A stretch of 64,000 bases of DNA from Marivita sp. (GCF_022763305.1 NZ_JALEGT010000055.1:124001-188000), one strand, 5' to 3'; counted from the stretch's first letter, positions 43,828 through 53,098 are shown. Translations and numbers: made by a program. Notes: generated by a model not told the origin, from the sequence alone.

Positions 43828-43871
43828 GCTTTCTTCTTGCCCCAAATATCCCCGCCGGAGGCTCCCGCAGG
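43828..43871. repeat. AAATAT-core repeat, plus orientation
   Basis: GGCTTTCTTCTTGCCCCAAA then TATCCCCGCCGGAGGCTCCC: the same CTTTCTTCTTGCC...AAATATCC...G core as the copy at 43662 but in the other orientation, so the 278-nt gap between the DksA-like gene and pepF holds two copies facing each other. Another small hairpin, GAAGGC/GCCTTC (43737-43751), lies between. No gene was seen in the gap. Confidence 0.7.
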
Positions 43872-43901
43872 TGTCACGGGCGCCGCCATCTGGCGTGGGC
43901 A

Positions 43902-45722
43902 TCAGCCCTCCATCGCCTCCAATTCGTCGATGAAGCCCGAGATCATGCTCAGCCCCTTGTCCCAGAATTTGGGGTCGCTCGCATCCAGGCCAAAGGGGGC
44001 CAGCAACTCCTTGTGGTGTTTCGATCCACCCGCCTTGAGCATGTCGAAATACTTGTCTTGGAAGCCGTCGGGGGTTTCTTCGTAAACCGCATAGAGCGCG
44101 TTCACGAGGCCGTCGCCGAAGGCATAGGCATAGACATAGAAGGGTGAATGCACGAAATGGGGGATATAGGCCCAGAAGGTCTCGTAACCCTCCATGAACT
44201 CGAAGGCCGGTCCGAGGGATTCCGCCTGAACGGACATCCAGAGCGCGTTGATGTCGTCCGGCGTCAATTCACCGCCCCGGCGCGCGTCGTGCAGTTTGCA
44301 TTCGAAATCGTAAAAGGCGATCTGCCGAACCACCGTGTTGATCATGTCCTCGACCTTGCCCGCCAGCAGCACCTTTTTCTCGGCATCGTCCTTGGCGTTG
44401 TCGAGCATGCGGCGGAAGGTCAGCATTTCGCCGAAGACGCTTGCGGTTTCCGCAAGGGTGAGCGGCGTCGAGGCGAGCATTTCGCCCTGTTCGGCGGCCA
44501 GCACCTGATGCACGCCGTGTCCCAGTTCGTGCGCGAGGGTCATCACGTCGCGCGGTTTGCCGAGGTAGTTGAGCATCACGTAAGGGTGCACATCCGTAAC
44601 CGTTGGATGTGCAAAAGCACCGGGGGCCTTGCCCGGTTTGACGGCGGCGTCGATCCAGCCCTTGGTGAAGAACGGTTTGGCGATCTCGCCCATACGCGGG
44701 TCGAACGCGGTGTAGGCGTTCATCACGGTCGCCTCGGCATCGTCCCAGGTGACGGTGCGGGTGGACTCCATCGGCAGGGGCGCGTTGCGGTCCCAGACCT
44801 GCATCACTTCAAGGCCCAGCCATTTGCGCTTGAGCTCGTAATATCGGTGGCTGAGCTTGGGGTAGGCGGCGACTACGGCGTTGCGCAGGGCCTCGACCAC
44901 TTCGGGTTCGACATCGTTGGAGAGGTGACGTCCGGTCTGGGCCGTGGGCATGCCGCGCCAGCGGTCCATGACTTCTTTTTCCTTGGCCTGCGTGTTGTGA
45001 ACGCGGGCGAAGACCTTGATGTTTTCGGCGAATACTGCGGCCAGTTCGCGGGCAGCGGCTTCGCGTTTGCTGCGGTCCTGTTCGGTCAGCAGGTTCAGCG
45101 TGCCTTCGATGTTGAGCGGTTCGCCGTCCACTTCGAATTCGAGCCCCGCGATGGTTTCGTCGAAGAGGCGCTCCCATGCGTCGCCGACCACACCCATGTC
45201 ATGCAGGAATTTCTCCATCTCGTCCGACAGCTGGTAGGGCTTCATCGCGCGGATGCGGCGGATGGCGGGTTTGTAGCGGGCGAGGTCTGAATTGGCATCG
45301 AACAGCGCGTCGATGGTGGCGTCCTCGATGCGGTTCAGTTCCAGCGTGAAGAAGACCAGTGGCGTGGTGTAGATGGTGATCTTTTCCTGATGGTCGGACA
45401 GGAACTTCGCGCGCTGGGCGTCGGTGGTCAGCTGATAGTAGCGCAGACCCGCGTAAGACATGATCCGGCCCGCGATGTTCTCGATCTTCTCGTGACGGTG
45501 GATCGCGGTAAGGAATTCGTCTGCGGACAGATCGGCCAGCTTGCCTTCGTAATCGGCTGCAAAGCTGCGGCAGGCGTCTTCGAGCCAGTCGAGATCGCGC
45601 TTCAGTTCGGCGGCGCCATCCGAGGGGTAAAGGTCGGTCAGGTCCCATTCCGGCAGATCCCCCAGGTTCTTGTTGCCGCTCTGGGCGTTGGCGTCATAGG
45701 TCGGGGAAGGGGTGCGCAGCAT
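43902..45722 (-). CDS. pepF: Oligoendopeptidase F (M3 family)
   Basis: Cytoplasmic zinc peptidase degrading short peptides. 606 aa with the zinc-binding HELGHG (in MTLAHELGHGVHQ) and the downstream glutamate in LAETASVFGEMLTF, as in PepF. The C-terminal end has SPFYVYAYAFGDGLVNALY typical of M3B. A GGAG ribosome site precedes ATG 45722. Monocistronic, convergent with the DksA-like gene. Confidence 0.95.
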   Translation of the reverse strand: MLRTPSPTYDANAQSGNKNLGDLPEWDLTDLYPSDGAAELKRDLDWLEDACRSFAADYEGKLADLSADEFLTAIHRHEKIENIAGRIMSYAGLRYYQLTTDAQRAKFLSDHQEKITIYTTPLVFFTLELNRIEDATIDALFDANSDLARYKPAIRRIRAMKPYQLSDEMEKFLHDMGVVGDAWERLFDETIAGLEFEVDGEPLNIEGTLNLLTEQDRSKREAAARELAAVFAENIKVFARVHNTQAKEKEVMDRWRGMPTAQTGRHLSNDVEPEVVEALRNAVVAAYPKLSHRYYELKRKWLGLEVMQVWDRNAPLPMESTRTVTWDDAEATVMNAYTAFDPRMGEIAKPFFTKGWIDAAVKPGKAPGAFAHPTVTDVHPYVMLNYLGKPRDVMTLAHELGHGVHQVLAAEQGEMLASTPLTLAETASVFGEMLTFRRMLDNAKDDAEKKVLLAGKVEDMINTVVRQIAFYDFECKLHDARRGGELTPDDINALWMSVQAESLGPAFEFMEGYETFWAYIPHFVHSPFYVYAYAFGDGLVNALYAVYEETPDGFQDKYFDMLKAGGSKHHKELLAPFGLDASDPKFWDKGLSMISGFIDELEAMEG

Positions 45723-45776
45723 GGGTCGTCTCCTGTTCTTCGTTGCCTTGGAACCTGTGCCGTGCGGGCGAAAGGT

Positions 45777-46637
45777 TCAAGGGGCAAAGCCGTAGAGCGC
45801 GGCGGGATTGTCGGTAAAGAGCTTCTGTCGGCTGATCTGATCGGGGATCGCGTCGAGCAGCGTGTTGAGCTGTTCGCCCGCGTCCGGCATCGGCACGCCG
45901 TTCAGCATCAGATGCGGCCAGTCGCTGCCCCAGAGAATGCGGTCGGGATTTGCACGGGCCAGTCTCTGGATCAGCGGCTGTGGTTCTGGCGTATGGCGGT
46001 AGGTGGCGCTGAGCTTGGTCCAGACATGACCCTCGGCCAACAGGCGTTCCAGCGCCGTTTGGCCATCGGTGATCCCAAGGGCGGGATCGGGCCAGGCGCA
46101 ATGATCGAAGACGATCTGCACGGGCAGGCTGGGCACCTGCAGGGCCAGGTCTTCGAGGTGCAGATGGGAATGGGCCAGCATTTCCACATGCAGTCCATGA
46201 TCCGCCAGCATCGGCGCGAGGCGCTTCATGCCGTCCCAGCTGAGCAATCCGCCATGGACATAGTTCAGACGGACCGCCTTGCAGTTCTGGTCCGCCAGCG
46301 CGCGGATGTCGGCCGCGGTCGCATCGTCGGAAATCAGGCAGACGGCGCGGAACCCGTCACCCATGCGGCGGGTCGCCTCGAGCGTGATGCTGTTATTGCC
46401 GCCATAGAGGATCGAATGCACGATGACCCCGCGTGTGCAGCCCAGCAACCCGAGATGTGAGCGGTAGCGGTCGAGCCACGTGTCCAGCGTGCCGGGCGGC
46501 GGGTTTTCCACGCGGCCGTCCCACAGAGCGAAATCGTCCCCGATGAGATGCACATGCGCGTCGCAGGCTCCGTCTGGCAGCGGCGCACTGGGCAGGGTGA
46601 TTGTCAAAGGCGGTGCGGCGGCGGTGGGCTTATCCAT
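45777..46637 (-). CDS. Amidohydrolase 2 family metal-dependent hydrolase
   Basis: TIM-barrel hydrolase related to 2-pyrone-4,6-dicarboxylate lactonase (LigI) and similar enzymes. 286 aa with the N-terminal CDAHVHLIGDD, internal HSHLHLEDLA and FDHCAWPDPALG, and the C-terminal WGSDWPHLML with the catalytic Asp. Its ATG overlaps the DNA-ligase stop by 8 nt, so it is the last gene of the exonuclease-hydrolase-ligase operon. Substrate unknown; a link with DNA repair is not obvious. Confidence 0.88.
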   Translation of the reverse strand: MDKPTAAAPPLTITLPSAPLPDGACDAHVHLIGDDFALWDGRVENPPPGTLDTWLDRYRSHLGLLGCTRGVIVHSILYGGNNSITLEATRRMGDGFRAVCLISDDATAADIRALADQNCKAVRLNYVHGGLLSWDGMKRLAPMLADHGLHVEMLAHSHLHLEDLALQVPSLPVQIVFDHCAWPDPALGITDGQTALERLLAEGHVWTKLSATYRHTPEPQPLIQRLARANPDRILWGSDWPHLMLNGVPMPDAGEQLNTLLDAIPDQISRQKLFTDNPAALYGFAP

Positions 46638-48222
46638 AGGTTTCCAGAAGGTCTTTCAGGTCGTCGAGCGTGTTGGCTTCTTGCAGCGGCTTGTGCTGCC
46701 GCCAGCGGGACATGCGCGGAAAGCGCAGGGCAATGCCGGATTTGTGGCGCGGCGAGGCGTGGATGCCTTCGAACGCGATCTCGAACACGTGGTGCGGCGT
46801 GACCTGGCGAACGGGGCCAAAGCGCTGCTGGGTGTTCTTGCGCACCCAGGCGGTGATCTTGCGGAATTCTTCGTCCGTCAGGCCGGAATAGGCTTTGGTG
46901 AAGGGCACCAGATCGTTGCCGTCCCAGACCGCGAAGGTGAAATCGGTGAAGAGATTGGCGCGGCGGCCGTGGCCCTGCTGGGCGTAGATCATGACAGCGT
47001 CGACCGTGAGCGGGTCAAGCTTCCATTTCCACCAATCGCCCTTTTTGCGGCCTGCGAGGTAGGGGCTGTCCTTGCGTTTGAGCATCAGCCCCTCAGCGCG
47101 ATTGTCGCGCGCGGTGGCGCGGGTTTGGGCGAGGGTCTCCCATGTGTCGAACGGCAAGGGCGGCGCGGCTTTGACGGGGGCATCTTCGGGCAAGTCCCGA
47201 AGCACCGCATCCATGCACGCGCGGCGCTCCTGCAGGGGCAGGTCGCGCAGATCCTCGCCCTCGTGTTCGAGCAGATCATAGGCGAGCAGGATCACCGGCG
47301 CGTCCTTGAGCAGCTTTTTCGGTACGGTCTTGCGGCCGATGCGTGCCTGCAACGTGTTGAAGGGGAAGGGCTGGGTGCCGTCCCACGCGACGATCTCGCC
47401 GTCCAGAACGATACCATCTGGTAAAAAATCAGTCAGACGTGCGAATTCCGGAAAGCGGTCGGTCATCAGCTCTTCTCCGCGCGACCAGACGTGGTGGGTG
47501 CCATTGCGCAGGATCACCTGTCCGCGGATGCCGTCCCATTTCCATTCCGCCTGCCAGTCCTGCGGCGCGCCCAAGGCTTCGGGGCCGTCCTCCAACTGGT
47601 AGGCGAGGTAGAACGGGTAGGGGCGGCTTTCGTCGGCCTCGGCGTCTTCGGCTTCGATGAGCGCGTGATAGCTTGTTGTCTCGGGCGTCCAGCCACCCAT
47701 CAGGCGATGGGCGAGGCTGGCTTCGTCTTGCTCTGTGGCCTGCGCCAGTGCGCGGGTCATGAGTTTCTGGCTGACGCCAATGCGAAAGCCTCCGGTGATC
47801 AGTTTGTTGAAGAGGAACCGCTCGGTCGGGTCGAGTTGATCCCACGCGTCCAGAATGCGCGCCTTGCGCCCGTCGATGTCGAGAATGGCGAGGGATTTCA
47901 ACTCGGTGATCCAGTGGGTCAGGGGCAGGTCGCTGATGCGGCTTGGCGGCGGCAGCGTCAGCGCGATGGTCTCTGCCAGATCGCCGACAATCGGATAGCT
48001 TTCCTCAAGCAGCCAGAGCGGGATACCGCCCACCTCGGCCGCCCATTCGCGCAGTTGGGTGGTGGTCACGGCCCGCTTGGGGCGGCGGCCCGAGAAAAGC
48101 GCGATGGTCCAGAGCTTGTCGTCGTCGCTGGCGGTGCGGAAGAAATCGGCCAAAGCCTGTGTCTTGAGGCTGGTCTTGGTGGTCTGGTCAATGGTGGTGA
48201 ACAGCGCGGCGAAGTCCTTCAT
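46630..48222 (-). CDS. ATP-dependent DNA ligase (ligase-associated repair cluster)
   Basis: Seals DNA nicks using ATP. From ATG 48222 (MKDFAALFTTIDQTTK) the product is 530 aa, with an N-terminal helical DNA-binding domain, the adenylation lysine Lys228 in EWKWDGIRGQ, motif III DGEIVAWDG, motif IV EGLMLKRKDSPY, motif V KWKLDPLTVDAVMIY and an OB domain. This is the LigB/LigD-lig-like type found beside Exo, Lhr and PdeM in the ligase-associated DNA damage system. Here the partner Lhr and PdeM genes are missing locally. Overlaps both neighbours. Confidence 0.94.
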   Translation of the reverse strand: MKDFAALFTTIDQTTKTSLKTQALADFFRTASDDDKLWTIALFSGRRPKRAVTTTQLREWAAEVGGIPLWLLEESYPIVGDLAETIALTLPPPSRISDLPLTHWITELKSLAILDIDGRKARILDAWDQLDPTERFLFNKLITGGFRIGVSQKLMTRALAQATEQDEASLAHRLMGGWTPETTSYHALIEAEDAEADESRPYPFYLAYQLEDGPEALGAPQDWQAEWKWDGIRGQVILRNGTHHVWSRGEELMTDRFPEFARLTDFLPDGIVLDGEIVAWDGTQPFPFNTLQARIGRKTVPKKLLKDAPVILLAYDLLEHEGEDLRDLPLQERRACMDAVLRDLPEDAPVKAAPPLPFDTWETLAQTRATARDNRAEGLMLKRKDSPYLAGRKKGDWWKWKLDPLTVDAVMIYAQQGHGRRANLFTDFTFAVWDGNDLVPFTKAYSGLTDEEFRKITAWVRKNTQQRFGPVRQVTPHHVFEIAFEGIHASPRHKSGIALRFPRMSRWRQHKPLQEANTLDDLKDLLETYG

Positions 48223-49103
48223 GCCACATGTGTCCGCAAGAATGCGCCGAGCCGGGCCACAGCGCGGTCTGCGGCGGGCGAGCGGCCGACATGCAGGTGC
48301 CACACATGGGCCATGTCCGGCCAGAGGTCGAGCGTCGCATCGTCCATGGCCGCTTCGAGACGGCGTGCGTCCTGTGCCAGCGCTTCGCTGGCGGACGCCT
48401 GAATGATCGTCGGTGGAAGGGTCGTCACATCGCCCAGAAGGGGCGAGACCGCCGGGTCGGCCGGATCGATCCTTGGCAGGAAGCAGGTCATGATGCGGCG
48501 CGGCCAATCGGGCGGGATCAGGATTTCGTCTTTGGCCGCCGCAAATCGCTGCGCCAGATCGCCCGAAAGATCAGCCACCGGTGCGATCAGCGCCAAAGCC
48601 TTGGGGCTGGGCGCCTTGGTGTCGCGGGCGTGCTGGGCCACCTGCAGCGCGAGGCAGCCGCCAGCACTGTCCCCGGCAATCGCCGCCGGGGGCATGCCCG
48701 CCTCGGTCAACCTTTCAAAGGCGGCGCAGGCATCGTCGCGGGCGGCGGGGAATGGATGTTCAGGGGCCAGCCGGTATCTCACGGCGACTGCGCGCATGCC
48801 CGACGCGCGCGCCAGATGCGCGACCAGAGCGGCATGGGTGTGCGGGCTGCCGATGGTAAATCCGCCACCATGCAGATACATCAGAAGCGGTGCATCCGGC
48901 GCGACCTCGGGCGGTGTGAACCACAGCGCGCCGGTCTTGTCCCGGTGCGGTTTGATGTCCCTTGGCAGTGCCGCGCCAAGCGGTGCGGTCAGGGCGAACA
49001 GCTGTCGCAGCAGCTTTTGGGACGACACGTATTTGAGTGTACGCCGTTCGATCGTCCGGGCCTGCCAGCGAAAGAAACGGTCGATGCGGGTCAACTCGGT
49101 CAT
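48219..49103 (-). CDS. Alpha/beta hydrolase of the HSL/acetylesterase family
   Basis: Esterase-like serine hydrolase. 294 aa with the oxyanion motif HGGGFTIGSPHTH, the nucleophile GDSAGG, an Asp region and His in DMAHVWHLH. It sits between the exonuclease and the ligase, overlapping each by 4 nt, which makes co-translation with DNA-repair genes certain at the mRNA level but functionally unexplained. Substrate unknown. Confidence 0.9.
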   Translation of the reverse strand: MTELTRIDRFFRWQARTIERRTLKYVSSQKLLRQLFALTAPLGAALPRDIKPHRDKTGALWFTPPEVAPDAPLLMYLHGGGFTIGSPHTHAALVAHLARASGMRAVAVRYRLAPEHPFPAARDDACAAFERLTEAGMPPAAIAGDSAGGCLALQVAQHARDTKAPSPKALALIAPVADLSGDLAQRFAAAKDEILIPPDWPRRIMTCFLPRIDPADPAVSPLLGDVTTLPPTIIQASASEALAQDARRLEAAMDDATLDLWPDMAHVWHLHVGRSPAADRAVARLGAFLRTHVA

Positions 49104-50122
49104 GCGGCGTCTCCGATTGTGGGGGTCGCGTCGTCCTCATCGGTGCCGAACTCGGTTCTCAGAACCTGCGCGTTGAAGCCCACGGAGTTCAGCCATCGCA
49201 CGAAGATGTCCGTATAACCATGCGTCGCATATATGTTTTCTGCTCCGGTTTCACGAATTGCCGACATCAGGCCGTCCCAGTCTGCATGGTCCGAGATCAC
49301 GAAACCCCGATCCGCTGCGCGGCGGCGCCGCACGCCGCGCAACCGCATCCAGCCAGATGCAAAGGCGGTCGAGGATGGCCCGAACCGGCGGGCCCATTGC
49401 GACCCGAGCGCGGAGGGTGGCGCGATGATCAGCGCACCGGGGTGGTCCTTTGGTTTGAGGTCAGGTGTCACATGGATGGTATCAGGAAGGTCATAGCCTT
49501 GATGTCGCAGGACGTCGTTGGTGTTCTCGATGGCGCCATGGGTCAGGATGGGGCCGATCTCGGGGTCGATCATGGACAGCAGGCGCTGTGCCTTGCCCAG
49601 TGAATAGGCCCCGAGAATCGAGGCTTTGCCTTCAGCGGCGTTGCGCGCCCACCAAGCGTTCAGGTCGCTTGCGACCTTGGCTTGGTCGTCCCATTTGAAA
49701 ACAGGCAGGCCAAAGGTGCATTCCGTGATGAAACTATGGCACGTAACGGGTTCAAAAGGTTCGGAAATACCGTCTGAAACAACCTTGTAGTCTCCGGACG
49801 CGACCCATATCTCGCCGGCGACTTCAACCCGGATCTGCGCAGAGCCGGGCAAGTGACCTGCCGGGTGAAACGACACCAAAGCGTCGCCAATTTTACGGGG
49901 CTCGAGGAACTTAACCGTTTCTACAGAAATATCGCCCAACCTGTGCCGCATGACCGGGGCGCACGCCTCGGTGCACAGGTACTGTCGATGGCCGGGGCGG
50001 GCGTGGTCGGCATGACCATGGGTGATCAGGGCGCGATCCACCGGGCGCCAAGGGTCGATGTAGAAATCTCCGGCGGGGCAGTAGATGCCGCGATCGGTCA
50101 GGCTGAGGACAGGACTGGACAT
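49100..50122 (-). CDS. Ligase-associated DNA damage response exonuclease
   Basis: Metallo-beta-lactamase/beta-CASP nuclease, in other bacteria a 3' exonuclease acting with the ATP-dependent ligase. 340 aa starting SLTDRGIYCPAGDFYIDPW, with the metal motif THGHADH (34-40), HPAGHLPGSAQIRVE, SGDYK, TECTFGLPVF and the late VISDHADW. First gene of the four-gene coupled operon exo-esterase-ligase-amidohydrolase. A TATACT hexamer lies about 9 nt before its ATG, hinting at a very short leader. Confidence 0.94.
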   Translation of the reverse strand: MSSPVLSLTDRGIYCPAGDFYIDPWRPVDRALITHGHADHARPGHRQYLCTEACAPVMRHRLGDISVETVKFLEPRKIGDALVSFHPAGHLPGSAQIRVEVAGEIWVASGDYKVVSDGISEPFEPVTCHSFITECTFGLPVFKWDDQAKVASDLNAWWARNAAEGKASILGAYSLGKAQRLLSMIDPEIGPILTHGAIENTNDVLRHQGYDLPDTIHVTPDLKPKDHPGALIIAPPSALGSQWARRFGPSSTAFASGWMRLRGVRRRRAADRGFVISDHADWDGLMSAIRETGAENIYATHGYTDIFVRWLNSVGFNAQVLRTEFGTDEDDATPTIGDAA

Positions 50123-50220
50123 GAGCTAGAGTATAGAGGCCACCGCGCGCACCGCCAGAGGCTTGCCAAGCGGTTCGCGCTGCGTAGGGTGAAGGCTGCC
50201 AGACCATCAGGAGTTCCTTC

Positions 50221-50991
50221 ATGCACATCGCCGGTTTTCGCCATCGCCTGCTGTCACGCGCGCCTTCGGCGGGTACCTTTCTGAAAACCCCAGCCTTTCA
50301 ATTGATCGAGGTGCTTGCCCAGTCCGAACTGGATTTCGTGTGTCTTGATGCGGAACATGCTCCCCTCGACCGGAGCGCCATCGACGCCTGCTGCGCCATG
50401 GGACGCGCGCTTGATTTTCCGGTGCTTGTGCGTGTCGGCGATGGATCGCCACGCGAGATTCTGCAGGCGATGGATTGCGGCGCGGTTGGTGTCGTTGTGC
50501 CCCATGTCGACAGCGCGGCCAAGGCGGCAGAGGTGGCGCGTGCGGCTCGGTTCGGGAAGGGCGGACGCGGGTTTGCGGGTTCGACGCGATGGGCAGGTTA
50601 TGCCACCCAATCCATGCCTGACTTGTTGGCACGGTCGCAGGCGGAAACGGTGGTGATGGCTCAGATCGAAGAACCCGAAGGTGTCGAGGCGTGCGAGGCC
50701 ATTGCGGCGACCGACGGGATCGACGCCCTGTTCGTGGGGCCTGCGGATTTGTCGGTTGGATACGGGCATGACACGCAGACCTCGGACGATTTGATGCAGG
50801 CCCTGGACCGGGTCGGCAAGGCGGCCAAGGCAGCGGGCAAAGCGTATGTGTCTTGGGTGGCAAACGCGCAGAAGGCAAAGGAATGGTCTGCCTACGGGAT
50901 GAGCTGTTTCTTCATCTCGTCGGAACATGCCTGGATGCGGGCAGGCGCCACAGCCGAAGCGCGCGGTGTGCACGAGATCGGCTCTGACTGA
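50221..50991 (+). CDS. HpcH/HpaI aldolase family protein
   Basis: Class II pyruvate-type aldolase (2-oxo acid aldolase or related lyase). 256 aa with LDAEHAPLD (42-50), QAMDCGAVGVVVPHVDSA, MAQIEEPEGVEACEAI supplying the metal-binding Glu, and FVGPADLSVGYG with the metal Asp. Natural substrate unknown. Single gene, divergent from the exonuclease with about 98 nt between. The 194 nt after it hold no feature that I can support. Confidence 0.9.
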   Translation: MHIAGFRHRLLSRAPSAGTFLKTPAFQLIEVLAQSELDFVCLDAEHAPLDRSAIDACCAMGRALDFPVLVRVGDGSPREILQAMDCGAVGVVVPHVDSAAKAAEVARAARFGKGGRGFAGSTRWAGYATQSMPDLLARSQAETVVMAQIEEPEGVEACEAIAATDGIDALFVGPADLSVGYGHDTQTSDDLMQALDRVGKAAKAAGKAYVSWVANAQKAKEWSAYGMSCFFISSEHAWMRAGATAEARGVHEIGSD

Positions 50992-51185
50992 GCTGACAGG
51001 TCATAAAGGTCGGCAAGGTTGGGCAAGGCAACATGCAGGGTCATGCTGCCAAGGTAAGAAAGCAGGGCATGCATCTCAGCGCTGATGTCCGACACATACG
51101 AGCTGCGGATGTCCGCCTGACGGAGCACTCAGCTTGGCAGCGGTGTCAGACAGTGCGGTACTCCCGGCGACGGAATGGAGAGCGT

Positions 51186-52124
51186 CTAGGCGGAAATGCC
51201 GGAAAACAGCGAAATCGCGGCACCGGTGACCTGTCGGCGGGTCGAGGAGCGTTCCATCAGGACCTCGTGTTCCGCGCCGTCAACCAGCAGGAGCTTACCG
51301 CCTTTCCAGCGGGTCATGCGGTCGCGAATGGCGGTCGGGTCTACAATGCGTTCGTTCGACCCGACAAAGCAGAGCGCCGGGATCGCCGGAGAGGGCATGG
51401 AGGCCAACGCCTTGCATTCTTGCAGCGCCGTGAGCAGCCAGGCGTATGAGGGTCCCCCAAGCCCGAATTTCGGCTCGGCCTCGACATGCTGGCGCATCAC
51501 CTCGAACATGTCCGGGTCCGAGGTGAGCAGGTTGTTCTCGAAGGGTTCGGACGCGGGATAGCTCTTGATCGAGGTGCCCGGCGCGAGGCGGTGGCCCTGA
51601 CCCAGCGCCATCGCGATACGCGGCAGGGTCCAGGCGAAGGGGCGCAGATATCCGGCCATCTGGATGCCCCACATCGGACCCGTGAACATGACCGACGCCA
51701 TGTCGCTGCCGGACATCAGGGCACGCAGACCGATGCAGCCCCCCATGGAATGGGCGACCATGTGCCAGGGGCGAGGCAGATCCCGTTTGCGCGCAAACGC
51801 GCAAAGGGCCGCCCAGTCCTTCTGGAAGTCCGGAAAGCGCCCGACATGCCCGACCATCGGGTTCGCGCCCAGACGGTCCGACAGGCCCTGACCGCGCCAG
51901 TCGAGCGATATGGCGTCAAAGCCCGCGCGGACGAAATCCTTGGCGGTGCGGCCATATTTTTCGATGTATTCGCTGCGCCCCGGCAGAATGAAGACAGTGC
52001 CCCGGGCGTCCTGCGCGGCCGCATGACCCGCCCGAAGGCGCACGCCATCGGAGCTTTGCAGCCAGACGGCCTGCGTATCAGGCCCGCGGGCCAGGTCGTC
52101 GTGGTAGGGCGCAGCGTCCGCCAT
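51186..52124 (-). CDS. Alpha/beta hydrolase, lysophospholipase (PldB)-like
   Basis: Serine hydrolase of the monoacylglycerol lipase/PldB group. 312 aa with LPGRSEYIEKYGRTAKDF, SLDWRGQGLSDR, the nucleophile AHSMGG (Ser126), and the late DGAEHEVLME with the catalytic His. Its ATG overlaps the SCP2-gene stop by 1 nt (TGATG), so the two are coupled; a lipid-binding SCP2 partner fits a lipid substrate. Confidence 0.9.
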   Translation of the reverse strand: MADAAPYHDDLARGPDTQAVWLQSSDGVRLRAGHAAAQDARGTVFILPGRSEYIEKYGRTAKDFVRAGFDAISLDWRGQGLSDRLGANPMVGHVGRFPDFQKDWAALCAFARKRDLPRPWHMVAHSMGGCIGLRALMSGSDMASVMFTGPMWGIQMAGYLRPFAWTLPRIAMALGQGHRLAPGTSIKSYPASEPFENNLLTSDPDMFEVMRQHVEAEPKFGLGGPSYAWLLTALQECKALASMPSPAIPALCFVGSNERIVDPTAIRDRMTRWKGGKLLLVDGAEHEVLMERSSTRRQVTGAAISLFSGISA

Positions 52125-52414
52125 CAGGCGAGGGTGGCCGCCAGTTTCATCGCCATACCCATATCGCCGTCGATGGTCAGACGGCCGGACATGAAGGCGG
52201 AGGTCGGGTTGAGCTCACCGTCGAAGATTTCGCGATAGGTGTCGGCATCGGCATTGAACGTGACATCAGCATCGGCGGTGCCTTCGCGTGCGCCGTCGCC
52301 ATCGACCACCATGCTGCCTTCGCCTTCGATGTTGAATTGCGCGGTGCCGTCGATGCCGCTGCCTGCCAGTTTCTCATTCATGGCGGCAACTGCCTGTGCC
52401 ACAACATCGCTCAT
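52124..52414 (-). CDS. SCP2 sterol-binding domain protein
   Basis: Small lipid-binding protein. From ATG 52414 (MSDVVAQAVAAMNEKLAG) the 96-aa product follows the SCP2 pattern: GTAQFNIEGEGSMVVD strands, DADVTFNADADTYREIFDG and the end helix DGDMGMAMKLAATLA. AAGGAGACGAG precedes the start; an upstream in-frame ATG at 52459 is rejected for lack of homology. Forms a coupled pair with the lysophospholipase-like gene. Confidence 0.92.
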   Translation of the reverse strand: MSDVVAQAVAAMNEKLAGSGIDGTAQFNIEGEGSMVVDGDGAREGTADADVTFNADADTYREIFDGELNPTSAFMSGRLTIDGDMGMAMKLAATLA

Positions 52415-52504
52415 ACGCTCGTCTCCTTGTGATCGCGTTCGGAACTGCGAGGCTGGCATTTGCCGAACCCCGCGCTACACTGACCATGAGGTATGAGGTT
52501 CATG

Positions 52505-53059
52505 ATGCGCAAATACAAATCTGCCGTTGCGGCATTTCTCATGGGGATGGCCGTGATGCTGGGTCCGGCCCACGCCGAGGACAGTGTCGCGCGCGATCTG
52601 ATGGACCAACTGGCACAGGCCGAGGATGAGCGGGCTGCTGACCGGCTCGAGCGGCAGCTTCGGCAGGAATGGTCGAAATCCGGCTCGGCGGTGATGGATT
52701 TGCTGCTGAAGCGGGGGCAGGACGCGCTCGATGTGGACGATGTGGATGCGGCGCTGGAACATTTGACGGCGCTCACGGACCATGCGCCCGAATTTGCCGA
52801 AGGCTGGCATGCCTTGGCCCTGGCCTATTACCGGGCGGACCAATTCGGTCCGGCGGCGGATGCGCTGGAACGGACGCTGGCGCTGAACCCCGTCCATTTC
52901 GGTGCGCTGCGGGGATTGGGCGCGATCTTTGAGCAGGTCGACAAACCCCACCTTGCGTATGACGCCTATTCGCGGGTACTCAGCCTGCGGCCGCATGATT
53001 CCGACGTGATCGACGCGTTGGAACGGCTGGAGCGGCGGGTGAACGGGCAGACGCTTTGA
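52505..53059 (+). CDS. Secreted TPR-repeat protein
   Basis: About 184 aa with a signal peptide (KYKSAVAAFLMGMAVMLGPAHA), an acidic helical linker (DELMDQ-like, AQAEDERAADRLERQL) and tetratricopeptide repeats (EFAEGWHALALAYYRADQFG, AADALERTLALNPVHFGALR, LAYDAYSRVLSLRPHDSDV). Probably a periplasmic scaffold. I choose ATG 52505 because a GAGG lies 6 nt before it; ATGs at 52493 and 52502 in the same frame are poorly spaced. It precedes the Suv3-like helicase by about 40 nt. Confidence 0.85.
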   Translation: MRKYKSAVAAFLMGMAVMLGPAHAEDSVARDLMDQLAQAEDERAADRLERQLRQEWSKSGSAVMDLLLKRGQDALDVDDVDAALEHLTALTDHAPEFAEGWHALALAYYRADQFGPAADALERTLALNPVHFGALRGLGAIFEQVDKPHLAYDAYSRVLSLRPHDSDVIDALERLERRVNGQTL

Positions 53060-53098
53060 TTATCTGACGCCCGAGCAAGGACGGCAAAGGACGTCAAC

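Noticed and set aside
50892-51128. 78-codon minus-strand frame overlapping the aldolase 3' end
   Set aside because: The part outside the aldolase is only about 45 codons, lacks a ribosome site, and I recognise no family; a decayed gene remnant cannot be excluded.
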